DNA from: Lysobacter_L cavernae | GTDB taxonomy: Bacteria; Pseudomonadota; Gammaproteobacteria; Xanthomonadales; Xanthomonadaceae | Length of the DNA: 64,000 nucleotides | Reading direction: 5' to 3' | NCBI RefSeq assembly: GCF_042648505.1 | Contig: NZ_JBHRXK010000005.1 | Location: 1 to 64,000 of the forward strand | Part shown: in pieces, positions 1 through 9,300 of the stretch | Position numbering within the stretch: the first letter of the stretch is position 1 | Layout of the letters: every line of letters begins with the position of its first letter | The notes under the pieces: generated by a model | The model's database searches: none | The model's input: only the letters and a program-made list of their open reading frames with translations | Told to the model about the DNA's origin: nothing | Program-made: the position numbers and the translations under genes

Positions 1-36
1 CTGGGATCGGCTCTCGCCTTCGACAAAACGCTTCAT
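1..36 (-). CDS. IS1182-type transposase, N-terminal fragment (runs off window)
   Basis: Reading leftwards from an ATG whose complement is at 34-36, the 12 codons before the window edge give MKRFVEGESRSQ. This matches the remembered N-terminus of transposases annotated as IS1182 family (M-x-R-F-[VI]-E-G-x-x-R-x-Q). Only the first 12 residues are inside the window, so domains and catalytic residues cannot be checked. No good ribosome binding site precedes it, and the start codon sits inside one arm of an inverted repeat (25-40 with 70-85). The family call rests on a short match and remains probable only. Confidence 0.55.
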   Translation of the reverse strand, partial: MKRFVEGESRSQ

Positions 37-85
37 TCGTAACCCATGCCAGCGCGATGGCTTAGTCTAACGAGTGATGCGTTTT
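25..85. repeat. Inverted repeat enclosing the transposase start codon
   Basis: The arm at 25-40 (AAAACGCTTCATTCGT) pairs with 70-85 (ACGAGTGATGCGTTTT) at 14 of 16 positions, around a 29-nt spacer that itself contains a near-palindrome (GCCAGCGCGATGGC). On a minus-strand transcript the second arm contains the transposase AUG, so folding would bury the start codon. Confidence 0.7.
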
Positions 86-365
86 CACACAGCCTGGGTC
101 GCAAGCGACCGTTGATCAGCACCAACGAGTCGATCAGGGGGAACCGGCGCAGCTGACCTGTTGAGCCGGAATCCACATGCGGGGCCGGGGCCTGTGGCAA
201 CCGGCGCATTACGACCAAAGGAAGTCCCCGTGTGACGCCTGACCGACGACGCGATGCGCCGGGTTGGCAAGCCCGTCGCGGTGCTGCGCGCCCGCATTCC
301 ATTCACCCGGCTCTACACCGGGCCGGCTAGGGTCACGCCTGCAACCGACCCCAGGAGACCTCACC

Positions 366-854
366 ATGATCGCCAAGCTCCAGCCGTGCCTTTGGTTCGA
401 CGGCAATGCCGAACAGGCGGCGCGCTTCTACGCCGACACCTTTGCAGACAGCCGCATCGGCACCGTCATGCGCGCACCCACGGATTACCCGGCCGGCAAG
501 CAGGGCGACGTGCTGACCGTCGAGATGACCATCCTCGGCATGCCGTTCCTGCTGTTGAACGGCGGGCCGGAGTTCGCGTTCAACGAAGCCGTCAGCTTTC
601 AGGTCGCGACCGACGACCAGGCGGAAACCGACCGCTACTGGAACGCCATCACCACCGACGGTGGCCAGGAGGTCGCGTGCGGCTGGTGCAAGGATCGCTT
701 CGGCTTGGCGTGGCAGGTCACGCCCAAACGCCTGACCGAACTCCTGGCCCAGGGCGGCGACACGGCGGCACGCGCGTTCAAGGCGATGATGGACATGACG
801 AAGATCGATATCGCCGCGCTCGATCGAGCGGTCGAGGGCGCCACCCCTGCTTGA
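366..854 (+). CDS. VOC family protein, PhnB/3-demethylubiquinone methyltransferase-like fold
   Basis: The 162-residue product opens with CLWFDGNAEQAARFYADTF (residues 8-26), the classic start of PhnB-type vicinal-oxygen-chelate proteins, and contains the GWCKDRFGLAWQV strand late in the fold. The start at 366 is supported by CAGGAG 8-9 nt upstream; longer in-frame extensions upstream lack one. Such proteins are usually cytosolic dimers of unknown substrate, often annotated as 3-demethylubiquinone-9 3-methyltransferase-like, but no methyltransferase motif is present. It stands alone, between the insertion-sequence end and the acyltransferase, and its role is not inferable from context. Confidence 0.85.
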   Translation: MIAKLQPCLWFDGNAEQAARFYADTFADSRIGTVMRAPTDYPAGKQGDVLTVEMTILGMPFLLLNGGPEFAFNEAVSFQVATDDQAETDRYWNAITTDGGQEVACGWCKDRFGLAWQVTPKRLTELLAQGGDTAARAFKAMMDMTKIDIAALDRAVEGATPA

Positions 855-1040
855 GATCGCCGGCCGGCAGTGAATGACGCGAAGACCGGCCGCATCGAAG
901 GCAAGGCGCCGCCGCGGGTCGATCGGCGCGATCCGTGACCCCGCGCCGGAGGGGGCCGGCCTGCCAGTTCCGGCCGGCAGGTGACGTGGCCCCGGTTTCC
1001 TCGGGACAATAGGCCTCCTCCCCCGAGGCACTCACGTTCC

Positions 1041-1919
1041 ATGCTCCCATTGCGCCTAGTACTGATCTCCCTGCTGATCGCGGCCAACACCGTGTTGCAT
1101 GTGTTTCCGCTGCTGTTGGTGGCGTTGCTGAAGGCGTTGCTGCCGTTCGACCGTTTGCGGCGGGCGAGCAACCCCCTGCTGACCGGGCTGGCGGAAAGCT
1201 GGATCGGGGTGAACAACTGGATGATCGACCGCTTCACCGGCATGCGCGTCGACGTGCAGGAGGACGCGGTACTGCAGGCGGATGGCCATTACCTGGTGCT
1301 GGCCAATCACCGCAGCTGGGTGGATATCCTGGTGTTGCAGAAGGTGTTCAACCGGCGCATCCCGCTGCTGCGCTTCTTCCTGAAGCGGCAACTGTTCTGG
1401 GTGCCGTTGCTGGGGCTGGCGTGGTGGGCGCTGGATTTCCCGTTCATGGGCCGGCACACGCCCAAGCAGATCGCGCGCCGGCCGGAGCTGGCCGGGCGTG
1501 ACATCGCGGCCACGCGCCGCGCCTGCGAGAAGTTTCGCGCGATACCGGTGGCGATCATGAACTTCGTGGAAGGCACGCGCTTCACCGCGGCCAAGCACGA
1601 CGCGCAAGCGGCACCGTACCGGCATCTGCTGAAGCCCAAGTCCGGCGGCGTGGCCTTCGTGCTGGATGCGATGGGCGAGGGCCTGCACGCGATCCTGGAC
1701 GTGACCATCGCGTATCCGGGCGGGACGCCGTCGCTGCTGGACCTGATGGCCAACCGCATCCCCGAGGTTCGCGTGTGCGTGCGCCAGCGTCCGATTCCGG
1801 AAGAAATGCTGCACGGCGACTACCAGAACGACCGGGCCTTCCGTGCACGGTTCCAGCAATGGATGAACGAGCTGTGGTGCGAGAAGGACGAGGATCTGGC
1901 GCGGCTGCTGGGCAAGTAA
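1041..1919 (+). CDS. PlsC-family 1-acyl-glycerol-phosphate-type acyltransferase (YihG-like)
   Basis: The 292-residue inner-membrane protein has an N-terminal hydrophobic segment (residues 5-35), the acyltransferase block NHRSWVD (89-95, His/Asp catalytic pair) and FVEGTR (175-180, glycerol-phosphate binding). These are the diagnostic PlsC boxes; length and the DFPFMGR stretch resemble YihG-type acyltransferases that add acyl chains to phospholipid precursors. The ATG at 1041 directly precedes the hydrophobic segment and was preferred over an upstream in-frame start at 981. The acyl donor and exact acceptor cannot be read from sequence. It is followed by a palindromic repeat (2005-2088) in a convergent gap. 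Confidence 0.85.
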   Translation: MLPLRLVLISLLIAANTVLHVFPLLLVALLKALLPFDRLRRASNPLLTGLAESWIGVNNWMIDRFTGMRVDVQEDAVLQADGHYLVLANHRSWVDILVLQKVFNRRIPLLRFFLKRQLFWVPLLGLAWWALDFPFMGRHTPKQIARRPELAGRDIAATRRACEKFRAIPVAIMNFVEGTRFTAAKHDAQAAPYRHLLKPKSGGVAFVLDAMGEGLHAILDVTIAYPGGTPSLLDLMANRIPEVRVCVRQRPIPEEMLHGDYQNDRAFRARFQQWMNELWCEKDEDLARLLGK

Positions 1920-2004
1920 GGGAGTGACTTCATCGGGCGGGTCGTGTTCTATCCATCCGCCGTCGCCCTTGGCGCACTCGGTCTGTGATTCAACCCTCGG
2001 CAGC

Positions 2005-2088
2005 GCAGCCCAGTAAACGAAGCGTACTCGGGCTCTTCTACCGTCGCGACGCAATCCCGGGTGCGGCCGGTGGCCTTACCCGGGCTAC
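2005..2088. repeat. REP-type imperfect palindrome, copy 1
   Basis: An 84-nt segment running from GCAGCCCAGTAAACGAAGCG to CTTACCCGGGCTAC. It aligns end to end with the 85-nt copy at 11039-11123; the right-hand 33 nt match at 29 positions. It lies between the convergent acyltransferase and small hypothetical genes, a usual location for REP elements. Confidence 0.75.
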
Positions 2089-2098
2089 GGTTTCTGAC

Positions 2099-2410
2099 TC
2101 ACCGAGACGGTTGCTGTAGCGTCGCCTGCCCGGTGGGTGTGTGTGGAATACGCTTGCGTATCCGCCATCGTCCCTCTGCATCGTCGGGCTGCAGGAGCCA
2201 GGATTTTCTGTCGATGCGGGTGACGCGTGCCGTTTCGTACGACGCGACGCGCAGGGTGATCGTTCCCGCTCGAAAGGCGTAGTGCCCGGGCACAACGATG
2301 CCATCGCTGAACTCGACCGCGCAATCGGAGTCGTCCGTGCCTTCGGGTGCTTGCGGCACCCGGACCTTGCAGCCCGGATAGGCATGCGTGTTGCTGAGTT
2401 CGAACCGCAT
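2099..2410 (-). CDS. Hypothetical protein, 103 aa
   Basis: A short reverse-strand gene with a coding-like composition and a clear ribosome binding site: GGAGGG lies 6-7 nt before the ATG at 2410, whereas the slightly longer TTG start at 2416 would abut it. The product (MRFELSNTHAYPGCKVRVPQ at the start) has no signal peptide or membrane segment and two cysteines. It reads like a small all-beta protein, with a central GTITLRVASYETARVTRIDR strand pattern. No family was recognised. It faces the acyltransferase convergently across a REP palindrome. Confidence 0.6.
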   Translation of the reverse strand: MRFELSNTHAYPGCKVRVPQAPEGTDDSDCAVEFSDGIVVPGHYAFRAGTITLRVASYETARVTRIDRKSWLLQPDDAEGRWRIRKRIPHTPTGQATLQQPSR

Positions 2411-2584
2411 GTCCAACCCTCCGGATTCTCGGCTCGGCAGACTATCGTGCCTGGGAAACGTCGGATCAATCGACGCCGCATCATGCGTTGCGTCCGATTG
2501 TCACCCTGTCCAAGGTCACGGGTGCGCCCGGCCACGCTTTGCAAGAATGCCGATGCCTTCAACAAGGACGTACGGGAGCACTGC

Positions 2585-3628
2585 ATGAGCAAGTGTTGGG
2601 CGAAGTGGGGGTGGCTGTTGGCGCTGATGGGTCCGGCTGTGGCGCAGGCGCAGGTTGATCTGACGGTGCTCGACCGGGACATGACCGGTCCGCGCGCACA
2701 AGTGCTGGTGCTGGGCACGGTGCACTTGAGCGGCATGCCCAAGGACTTCAGGCCTGCGTTGCTGGACCGGTTGGCTGCGTTCAAGCCGGAGGTCATCACC
2801 ATCGAGGCGCTGTCCGGTGAGGAGTGCGATCTCGCCGCGCGCCATCCCGCTGTGTACGGCAGCGATTACTGCGCCACTGCCGACGCGGCCAAGGCCGCGA
2901 CCGGGCTGGACGTGCCCGCGGCCATCGCCGAGGTGAACAAGACGCTCAAGGCCTGGCCCGCGCAGCCGACGCCCGTGCAGCGGCGGCACCTGGCGTCGCG
3001 GTTCCTGGCCGCCAACGACCGCTCGTCCGCCTACGTGCAATGGCTGCAGTTGCCCGATGGCGAGCGTCGCGCGGGCGATGGGTTGGATGCTGCGCTGGTG
3101 GCGATGCTCGAGCAGATCGCCACGCGCAACAACGAGAACTACCAGATCGGCGCGCGCCTGGCCGCGCGGCTGGGCCTGCAACGGGTGCATGCCGTCGACA
3201 ACCACACCGGCGACAACATCGATGTCGCGGATGCGCAGGCGTTCGGTCAGGCGATGCAGCAGGCCTGGAGTGCGGGAAGGACGGAACTGAACGTCCGCGA
3301 GAAGCAGGAACAGGCGTTGTCGCAGGGCCGCGACCTGCTGCCGCTGTACCGCTACATCAACCAGCCCGAGCACCTGGAAGTGCTCGCCGACGTCAACGCG
3401 CGTGCTGCCATGAGGGCGCAGTCGCCGCAGGACTACCCGCAGATCTGGGTCGCCGGATGGGAGGCCCGCAACCTGCGCATGGTGGCCAACATCCGTGCGG
3501 CGTTCCGCGAACAGCCGCGGTCGCGGGTGCTGTCGATTGTCGGCGTCTCGCACAAGCCGTGGTTCGACAGCTGGCTCGGGCAGTTGCAGGGCGTGGAGAT
3601 CGTCGATGCCGAGCAGGTGTTGAAGTGA
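2585..3628 (+). CDS. Secreted DUF5694-type protein
   Basis: The 347-residue product begins with a signal peptide (residues 1-22, ending VAQA) followed by VLVLGTVHLSG (40-50), the hallmark strand of DUF5694/TraB-like proteins, and FKPEVITIEALSGEEC. The C-terminal part contains SIVGVSHKPWFDSWL, another conserved segment. DUF5694 proteins are distant relatives of TraB/GumN-type putative metal-dependent peptidases and none has a firmly assigned substrate that I can name. The start at 2585 is the ATG that gives the signal peptide. A perfect 8-bp hairpin (3651-3669) lies 22 nt past the stop and may end the transcript. Confidence 0.75.
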   Translation: MSKCWAKWGWLLALMGPAVAQAQVDLTVLDRDMTGPRAQVLVLGTVHLSGMPKDFRPALLDRLAAFKPEVITIEALSGEECDLAARHPAVYGSDYCATADAAKAATGLDVPAAIAEVNKTLKAWPAQPTPVQRRHLASRFLAANDRSSAYVQWLQLPDGERRAGDGLDAALVAMLEQIATRNNENYQIGARLAARLGLQRVHAVDNHTGDNIDVADAQAFGQAMQQAWSAGRTELNVREKQEQALSQGRDLLPLYRYINQPEHLEVLADVNARAAMRAQSPQDYPQIWVAGWEARNLRMVANIRAAFREQPRSRVLSIVGVSHKPWFDSWLGQLQGVEIVDAEQVLK

Positions 3629-3646
3629 TCTGACGGTCTGCATGAA

Positions 3647-3783
3647 GTAGGGCGCAATAACATTGCGCCGCATGGGGGGCGGTGGTGGTAGTTGGGCCTG
3701 GTGGCCAGCTTCTTGAAGCAGCATGCGTGCAATCCACTTCGCTTACGCCCCGAAGGAAGTCCCCTTGGAGGATTGCACCCTAC
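3647..3783. repeat. Intergenic palindromic element with nested hairpins
   Basis: The ends are GTAGGGCGCAAT (3647-3658) and ATTGCACCCTAC (3772-3783), complementary at 11 of 12 positions. Inside are a perfect hairpin GGCGCAAT-AAC-ATTGCGCC (3651-3669) and a second pair GTGCAATCC/GGATTGCAC (3727-3735, 3770-3778). This resembles the GTAGGGTGCAAT-type extragenic repeats of proteobacteria. It may also terminate the DUF5694 transcript. Confidence 0.6.
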
Positions 3784-3861
3784 GGGCTTCGGACGCACAT
3801 GGAAGTGGCCGTCGCCCGGTATCCCCGACGTTCTCTTTGCGACACCCGGGGGATACCAAAC

Positions 3862-4764
3862 ATGCGACTGCTCTGCCTGATCCTGTTGCTGGCGTGCGCG
3901 CCGGTGCTGGCCCAGCCCTACAAGGGGCCAATCATCGACGTCCACCTGCACGTGGGCGCGGCCGCGCCAGGTGCGCCCAACCCCGCGACCGGCCAGCCCA
4001 CCACCGCCAACACCGACGCCGAGCGCGAGCGACTCACGCTGGAGCGCATGCGCCAGCACGGCATCGTGCTGGGCCTGGTGAGTGGCCCGGACGCGGCGAT
4101 GGCGAGCATGCGCCGCGCGGGCGGCGAGGCGATCTGGGCCGGCGCGTTTCTCGACGACGGGCGCACGCCGCTGCCGCCGCCGGACGTGCTGCGCAAGGCC
4201 TTCGCCAACGGCGAGTTGAAGGTGATGGGCGAGATCGCCGCGCAGTACCACGGGCTGGACCCGAGCGATGCGTGGTTCGAGCCGTACCTGCAGCTGGCCG
4301 AGGAGTTCGACATCCCGGTCGGCATCCACACCGGGCTGGGGCCGCCGGGCACGCCGTACGGATGCTGCCCCGGTTTCAGTGCGGGCCTGGGCAACCCGAT
4401 GCGGCTGGAACCCCTGCTCAAGCGTCACCCGAAGCTGCGGGTGTGGTTGATGCATGCCGGCTGGCCCTACCTGCAGGAAACCAAGGCCATCCTCCATGTG
4501 TACCCGCAGGTGCACGCCGACCTGTCGGTGATCAACTGGATCATCCCGCGCCAGGAATTCCACGACTACCTGCAGGCGCTGGTGACCGCCGGCTTCACGG
4601 ACCGGCTGATGTTCGGCTCCGACCAGATGGTGTGGCCGGAGGCGATCACCCTGGCGGTGGAGGGTGTGGACAGTGCGGCGTTCCTGACGCCGGCGCAGAA
4701 GCGCGCGATCTTCCACGACAACGCGGCGCGGTTCCTGCGCGTGGCGAAGGTGGCCGGGCCGTGA
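3862..4764 (+). CDS. Secreted amidohydrolase (PF04909-type, TIM-barrel metal hydrolase)
   Basis: The 300-residue protein has a short signal peptide (1-17, VLAQ) and then DVHLHVG (26-32), the first metal-binding HxH strand of amidohydrolase-2 enzymes. Further metal or active-site positions appear as IHTG (155-158), MHAG (197-200) and FGSDQ (251-255, the usual barrel-end aspartate). Family members hydrolyse or decarboxylate cyclic or acidic substrates; the substrate here is unknown and the signal peptide suggests periplasmic action. The ATG at 3862 is chosen because it starts the signal peptide. It ends 39 nt from the convergent phosphodiesterase gene. Confidence 0.8.
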   Translation: MRLLCLILLLACAPVLAQPYKGPIIDVHLHVGAAAPGAPNPATGQPTTANTDAERERLTLERMRQHGIVLGLVSGPDAAMASMRRAGGEAIWAGAFLDDGRTPLPPPDVLRKAFANGELKVMGEIAAQYHGLDPSDAWFEPYLQLAEEFDIPVGIHTGLGPPGTPYGCCPGFSAGLGNPMRLEPLLKRHPKLRVWLMHAGWPYLQETKAILHVYPQVHADLSVINWIIPRQEFHDYLQALVTAGFTDRLMFGSDQMVWPEAITLAVEGVDSAAFLTPAQKRAIFHDNAARFLRVAKVAGP

Positions 4765-4803
4765 GGACCGCCGCCGATGACCTCATTACTCGTCCGTTAC
4801 TAG

Positions 4804-6204
4804 TCAGTCGCGCAGCGGCAGTGCGGCCTGCCGGGCGGTGGGCAGCGCCACGCCAAGCTCGCCGGCCAGGGTCGGCGCGATGTTGCGGATGTCGATGTGG
4901 CCCAGGTTCTTGCCAGCCTTGATGCCCGGCCCGGTGACGAAGAACGCCGAGCTCATCTCCGGGTGGGTGTTGAGGTAGCCGTGGGTGCCGGTGGTCGTGG
5001 CGGTGGGCGTGACGACCTTGCCGGTGAGCGCGCCGCCCGTGGCGAAGCCGGAGCGGCAATCCACCAGGAACGAGGCCTGCGGAAGCGCGCCCAAGGCGAC
5101 GGCTTCCTCCCCGCGCAGCACCGTCGAGATCCCGTTGGCCGGATCTGCCGCCAGCGCGGTGAGGATGCGGTCCACATGGGCGCGGGTGGCTGCGTCCTTC
5201 GGATCCTGCAGGACCACCGAGGCGCTGCCGCCTGAGTTCCAGGCGTAGGCCTTCCAGGACTTCACCTTCGGGGCGGGGCCTTCGGTCAGTTCGATCAGGC
5301 CGGCATCGGCGAGCGCCGCGTTGAGGTGCAGCAGGTGGTTGACCGGGTGGAAACCGTGGTCGGAGGCGATGACGATGGTGCTGTCCGGATAAGCCTTGCG
5401 CTGGGCCTGGACGATGCGGCCGACCATGGTGTCGATCTTTTCCAGCACCGGCAGCGAATGCTCGTTGAGTGGACCGTGTTCGTGCTGGGCGCCGTCCAGC
5501 GCCACCAGATGCAGGGTGAGCAGGCGTGGCTTGGCCTGCTCGATCATCGCGATGGTGACCTCGGTCGATTTGTCGTCCAGGGCCAGGCCATCGGGACCGG
5601 CGTAGTACGGGTGGCCCGTGCGCTGCTCAACGGACTCCAGGAAGCCGCGAGGGGTGGACACCGATTCCATCAGGAACTGGTCATAGGGGCGCTTGTTGCG
5701 CCAGTACTCGGGCACGTTGTAGTCGATGGCCGGGTGGCCCACCGAGACCGGCCACAGCACCGCGGCGGTGGTCATGCCCTTGGCCTTGGCCGCTTCCCAC
5801 AGGGTTGGCGCCTTGATCTGCGCGCCGTACCAGTTCCATGCGCCCTGTTCCAGGCCCAGCGGGTCGAACACCGTATTGGTGTAGATGCCGTGCTCTTGCG
5901 GCGAGACGCCGGTCACCAGGGCGGTGTGGTTGGGATAGGTCACGGTGGGCGTGACGTTGGTGACCCGTTGCGCATAGGCGCCGTTGCGGACGAACTCGCG
6001 CAGCACCGGAACCCGTGCGCCGAAACGATCGGCATCGAGCACGTAGCTCGGATGCAGGCCGTCGATGGAGATCATCAGCACGGCGCGTCCGGATTCGTGC
6101 ACTTGCCGGGCCAATGCCGGGGCGGCCAGTGCGAGCAGTACGCTGGCCAACAAAAGCAGGGACGTGGAACCGAGGCGGTGCAAACGCGACATATGACAGG
6201 TCAT
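4804..6204 (-). CDS. Secreted alkaline-phosphatase-superfamily nucleotide pyrophosphatase/phosphodiesterase
   Basis: The 466-residue product has a signal peptide (hydrophobic 15-30, ending PALA) and the NPP-type active site: SIDG (46-49, first metal ligand), TPTVTYPNHT (85-94, nucleophile probably Thr89), HGIY, and later IASDHGFH with metal-binding Asp/His. The layout matches bacterial ectonucleotide pyrophosphatase/phosphodiesterases acting in the periplasm on phosphodiester or pyrophosphate bonds. Start 6204 (MTCHMSR) was taken; 6192 (MSRLHR) is equally possible because neither has a good ribosome binding site. It is divergent from the TonB-dependent receptor across a 186-nt gap. Confidence 0.85.
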   Translation of the reverse strand: MTCHMSRLHRLGSTSLLLLASVLLALAAPALARQVHESGRAVLMISIDGLHPSYVLDADRFGARVPVLREFVRNGAYAQRVTNVTPTVTYPNHTALVTGVSPQEHGIYTNTVFDPLGLEQGAWNWYGAQIKAPTLWEAAKAKGMTTAAVLWPVSVGHPAIDYNVPEYWRNKRPYDQFLMESVSTPRGFLESVEQRTGHPYYAGPDGLALDDKSTEVTIAMIEQAKPRLLTLHLVALDGAQHEHGPLNEHSLPVLEKIDTMVGRIVQAQRKAYPDSTIVIASDHGFHPVNHLLHLNAALADAGLIELTEGPAPKVKSWKAYAWNSGGSASVVLQDPKDAATRAHVDRILTALAADPANGISTVLRGEEAVALGALPQASFLVDCRSGFATGGALTGKVVTPTATTTGTHGYLNTHPEMSSAFFVTGPGIKAGKNLGHIDIRNIAPTLAGELGVALPTARQAALPLRD

Positions 6205-6390
6205 GGTTCTGCAAAGGGAAGTGTCTGGAGGCCACACACCCTAGGCTCCACTCCATGACATGCACTTTGCAGATTTGAGTAAGCGCATCGCCGCCGCGCG
6301 CTTTGTGCGCGACTGCACGCTTTCCGTCATGAAATCTGCTCATTCGGCAAGCATCTTCTGCATGTAACACGGATTACACGACGGACTCAC

Positions 6391-9300
6391 ATGCTGCCGG
6401 GCTTCCTCCATCCACGCAGGAATCCCACAGTGCGATCGTCCGTTTCTCGGCTGGCTGCCGGTATCACCGTTGCGGTCTTGTCCATGCAAGCTTCCGCCGT
6501 CGTCCAGGCGCAAGCACGCACCTCCCACACGCCATCGCAGGAGGCGGCCCCCGAGGAGCCGGGGCAGGAAGAGGGCTCCAGCAATCCGGATTTCGTCGAG
6601 GCCCGCACGCTGGACAACGTGGTCGTGACCGGCTCGCGTGTCGCTCGCCCGGACCTGGTGAACCCGATGCCGGTCAGCGTCATCCACATGGACGAAGCAC
6701 TGCGCTTCGGCCAGACCAGCCTCTACGACGTACTGACGCAGAATCCGGCGATCGGCATTGGCAACAGCCTGTCCAGCAGCGTGACCGGCTGGGATGCCGG
6801 CGCGGCCTTCGTCAACCTGCGCAACCTCGGCACCAACCGTTCGCTGACCCTGATCGACGGCAAGCGCCGCGTCTCCAGTTCGGCGCGATCTTCCGCGGTG
6901 GACATCGGCACGATTCCGCTGGGCATGATCGAGCGCGTTGACATCGTCACCGGCGGCGCGGCGGCAGTGTATGGCGCGGATGCGGTGACCGGCGCGGTGA
7001 ACATCATCACCAAGAAGGACATCGAGGAAACCACGCTGTCGGCGACCAAGAGCTTGTCCGAACGCGGTGACTCCGGCGAGTTCAACGCCTCGATTTCCAC
7101 CGGGTTCAAGTTCGCCGATGACCGTGGCCGTTTCACCATCGGCGGCACCTATACCAAGACCGATCCGCTGTACATGTCCGACCGCTACGACTGGACGCAG
7201 CAGCCGTTCAATCTGGCGAACCCGGCCAACACCGGCACCAGCGACGGCATTCCCGACAACATCACGCTGTACGACTACCGCCAGCACTATTACGCCTATG
7301 AGCCCAACTTCTGGCTGGCCGGCGACAAGAAGCGCTACATGCTGCAAAGCGACGGCAGCGTGCGCGCGATGGTGCATGACACTTTCTACGGCAATGGGCC
7401 GGCGCAGTTCGCCACCGGCGGTGGCGGCGATGGCCGCAACCTGACCGACCATTACCAGTTCCGCGGCGGCGAGGAATCCGCGTCCGTGCTGGGGCTGGTG
7501 GATTTCTACTTCACCGACAGTTACCGCGGCGCAGGCTGGTTCAACTATGCCAAGACCGATTACGACGGCGATTTCTACCCTTGGCGCGATGACACCCGCG
7601 CCACCTTCTTTGGCGGCGCAGGCGGCGCGAAGGCCTACCTGGACAACCCGTTCCTGCCGGATTCGATCCGCGCCGTCATGGAAGAAAAGGGCCTGACCTC
7701 GCTCAGCATCGACCGCACCTACGGCAACTTCCCGGTGCGCGACGAAGTCCACCACCGCAGGACCTTCACCGTCGGCGGGGAGCTGGGGGGTGACCTCACC
7801 GACTACATCGGCTGGAGCGCGTTCGTCCAGTACGGCAAGGTGGAAGACCACGCCATCGAAGGCAACGTGCCGTGGAAGTCGCACTGGCTGGCCGCACGCG
7901 ACGTGATCGAGGTCGACGGCCAACCGGTGTGCCGCGACGTCGCCGCACGTGCCGCCGGTTGCGTGCCGCTGAACATCTTCAGCACCAGCGCGCCAAGCCA
8001 GTCACTGCTGGATTACGTGTTGAACGACCGCGATGAATATCGCACCACCACCCAGAAGCTGGCGGGTGCGCAAATCAACGGCTCGGCGTTCGAACTGCCT
8101 GCCGGCGACATGAATTTCGCCGCGGGCATCGAGTACCGCAAGGACACCTTGAAGAACACCGACGACCCGCTGGCCCTGTCCGGTGAACTGGTCTATGGCG
8201 GCGGTCCCGGTGCGCGTTCGCAATTGGACGTGGCATCCGACGTTTCCGAGGTCTTTGCCGAAGTGATGTTGCCGGTGCTGGCCGACGTGAGCTTCGCCAA
8301 ACGCCTGGACCTGGAGCTGGCCTACCGCTATTCCGATTACAGCACCGTCGGTGGCACCGATGCGTGGAAGGCTGGCCTGATCTGGGAGCCGGTACAGGGC
8401 TTCGCCGTGCGCGGCGTGCGGTCGCGCAGCGTGCGCACCCCGAACTTCGGCGAGCTGTACGAACCGATATTCACCAGCACCACCGCCGGTTCGATTTCAG
8501 ATCCCTGCATGGTCGGCAGCTATTACGCCACGGCCACGCGCGCGGCCAACTGCAAGGCGCTGGGCGTGCCTGAGCCGATCGTGGATCCGAAGATCGGCCC
8601 GCACATCACCACCGGCGGCAATCCGGAGCTGGCGCCGGAGACGTCGGACAGCCTGACCGTGGGTTTCGTGTGGCAGCCGTCGTTCCTTGAGAACTTCGAT
8701 CTGACCGTGGACTACTGGGATATCGAGATCGCCGACGTCGTCACCCAGCTCAGTTACACCACCATCCTCAACCTGTGCGTGGATCTGCCGAGCATCGACA
8801 ACCCGTACTGCGCGGCAGTGGGCCGCAATCTGACGCCGGGCGTGCCGACCCAGCAGCATGGCGTCCTCCTGCCGGCAGGCGCGGCACTGTGGGTGAAGGC
8901 GCAGCAGGACAACATTTCACGCCTGTACGCCAGGGGCATCGACGTGTCCGCCCGCTATCGCGTCGACGTTGGCCCGGGCCGTCTCGGCTTCCAGTTCGCA
9001 GGAACCTACCTGCTGGAACACGTCACCGAAACCACGCCGGGTATCGAAGCGGGCGATGTGATCAGTGACGGCGCGTACAGCAACCCGCATGTGCGCGCCA
9101 GCCTGACCACCACGTATGACGTCGGCAAGTTCGGCGTGGCCCTGCTCAGCCGCTTCCTGGGCCATGGCCGAGCCAACGTGAATGCCATTTCTAACGAGCA
9201 GTACGACGACAACACGGTGCCTTCGCGTACCTACCACGACCTGTCGGCCCGTTACAGCTTCGACAATGGCCAAACCCTCAGCTTCGGCGTGAGCAACCTG

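Larger units (their letters stand above)
1..115 (-). mobile_element. Terminal part of an insertion sequence
   Basis: The transposase start at 1-36 and the non-coding segment just outside it (a hairpin at 25-85, then CACACAGCCTGGGTCG at about 87-102) look like the upstream end of an insertion sequence whose body lies left of the window. The outer boundary could not be fixed because the other terminal repeat and target-site duplication are not visible; 115 is an estimate. 116-365 has no convincing gene and would be host intergenic DNA. Confidence 0.45.

Noticed and set aside
65..166. Possible integron attC site (GTCTAAC at 65-71 and GTTGAGC at 160-166)
   Set aside because: The two core-like heptamers do not pair with each other and the hairpin at 25-85 is better explained by the insertion-sequence end; no integrase or cassette ORF is near.
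3682..3861. N-terminal extension of the amidohydrolase
   Set aside because: The extension runs through a palindromic repeat; the ATG at 3862 begins a clean signal peptide.
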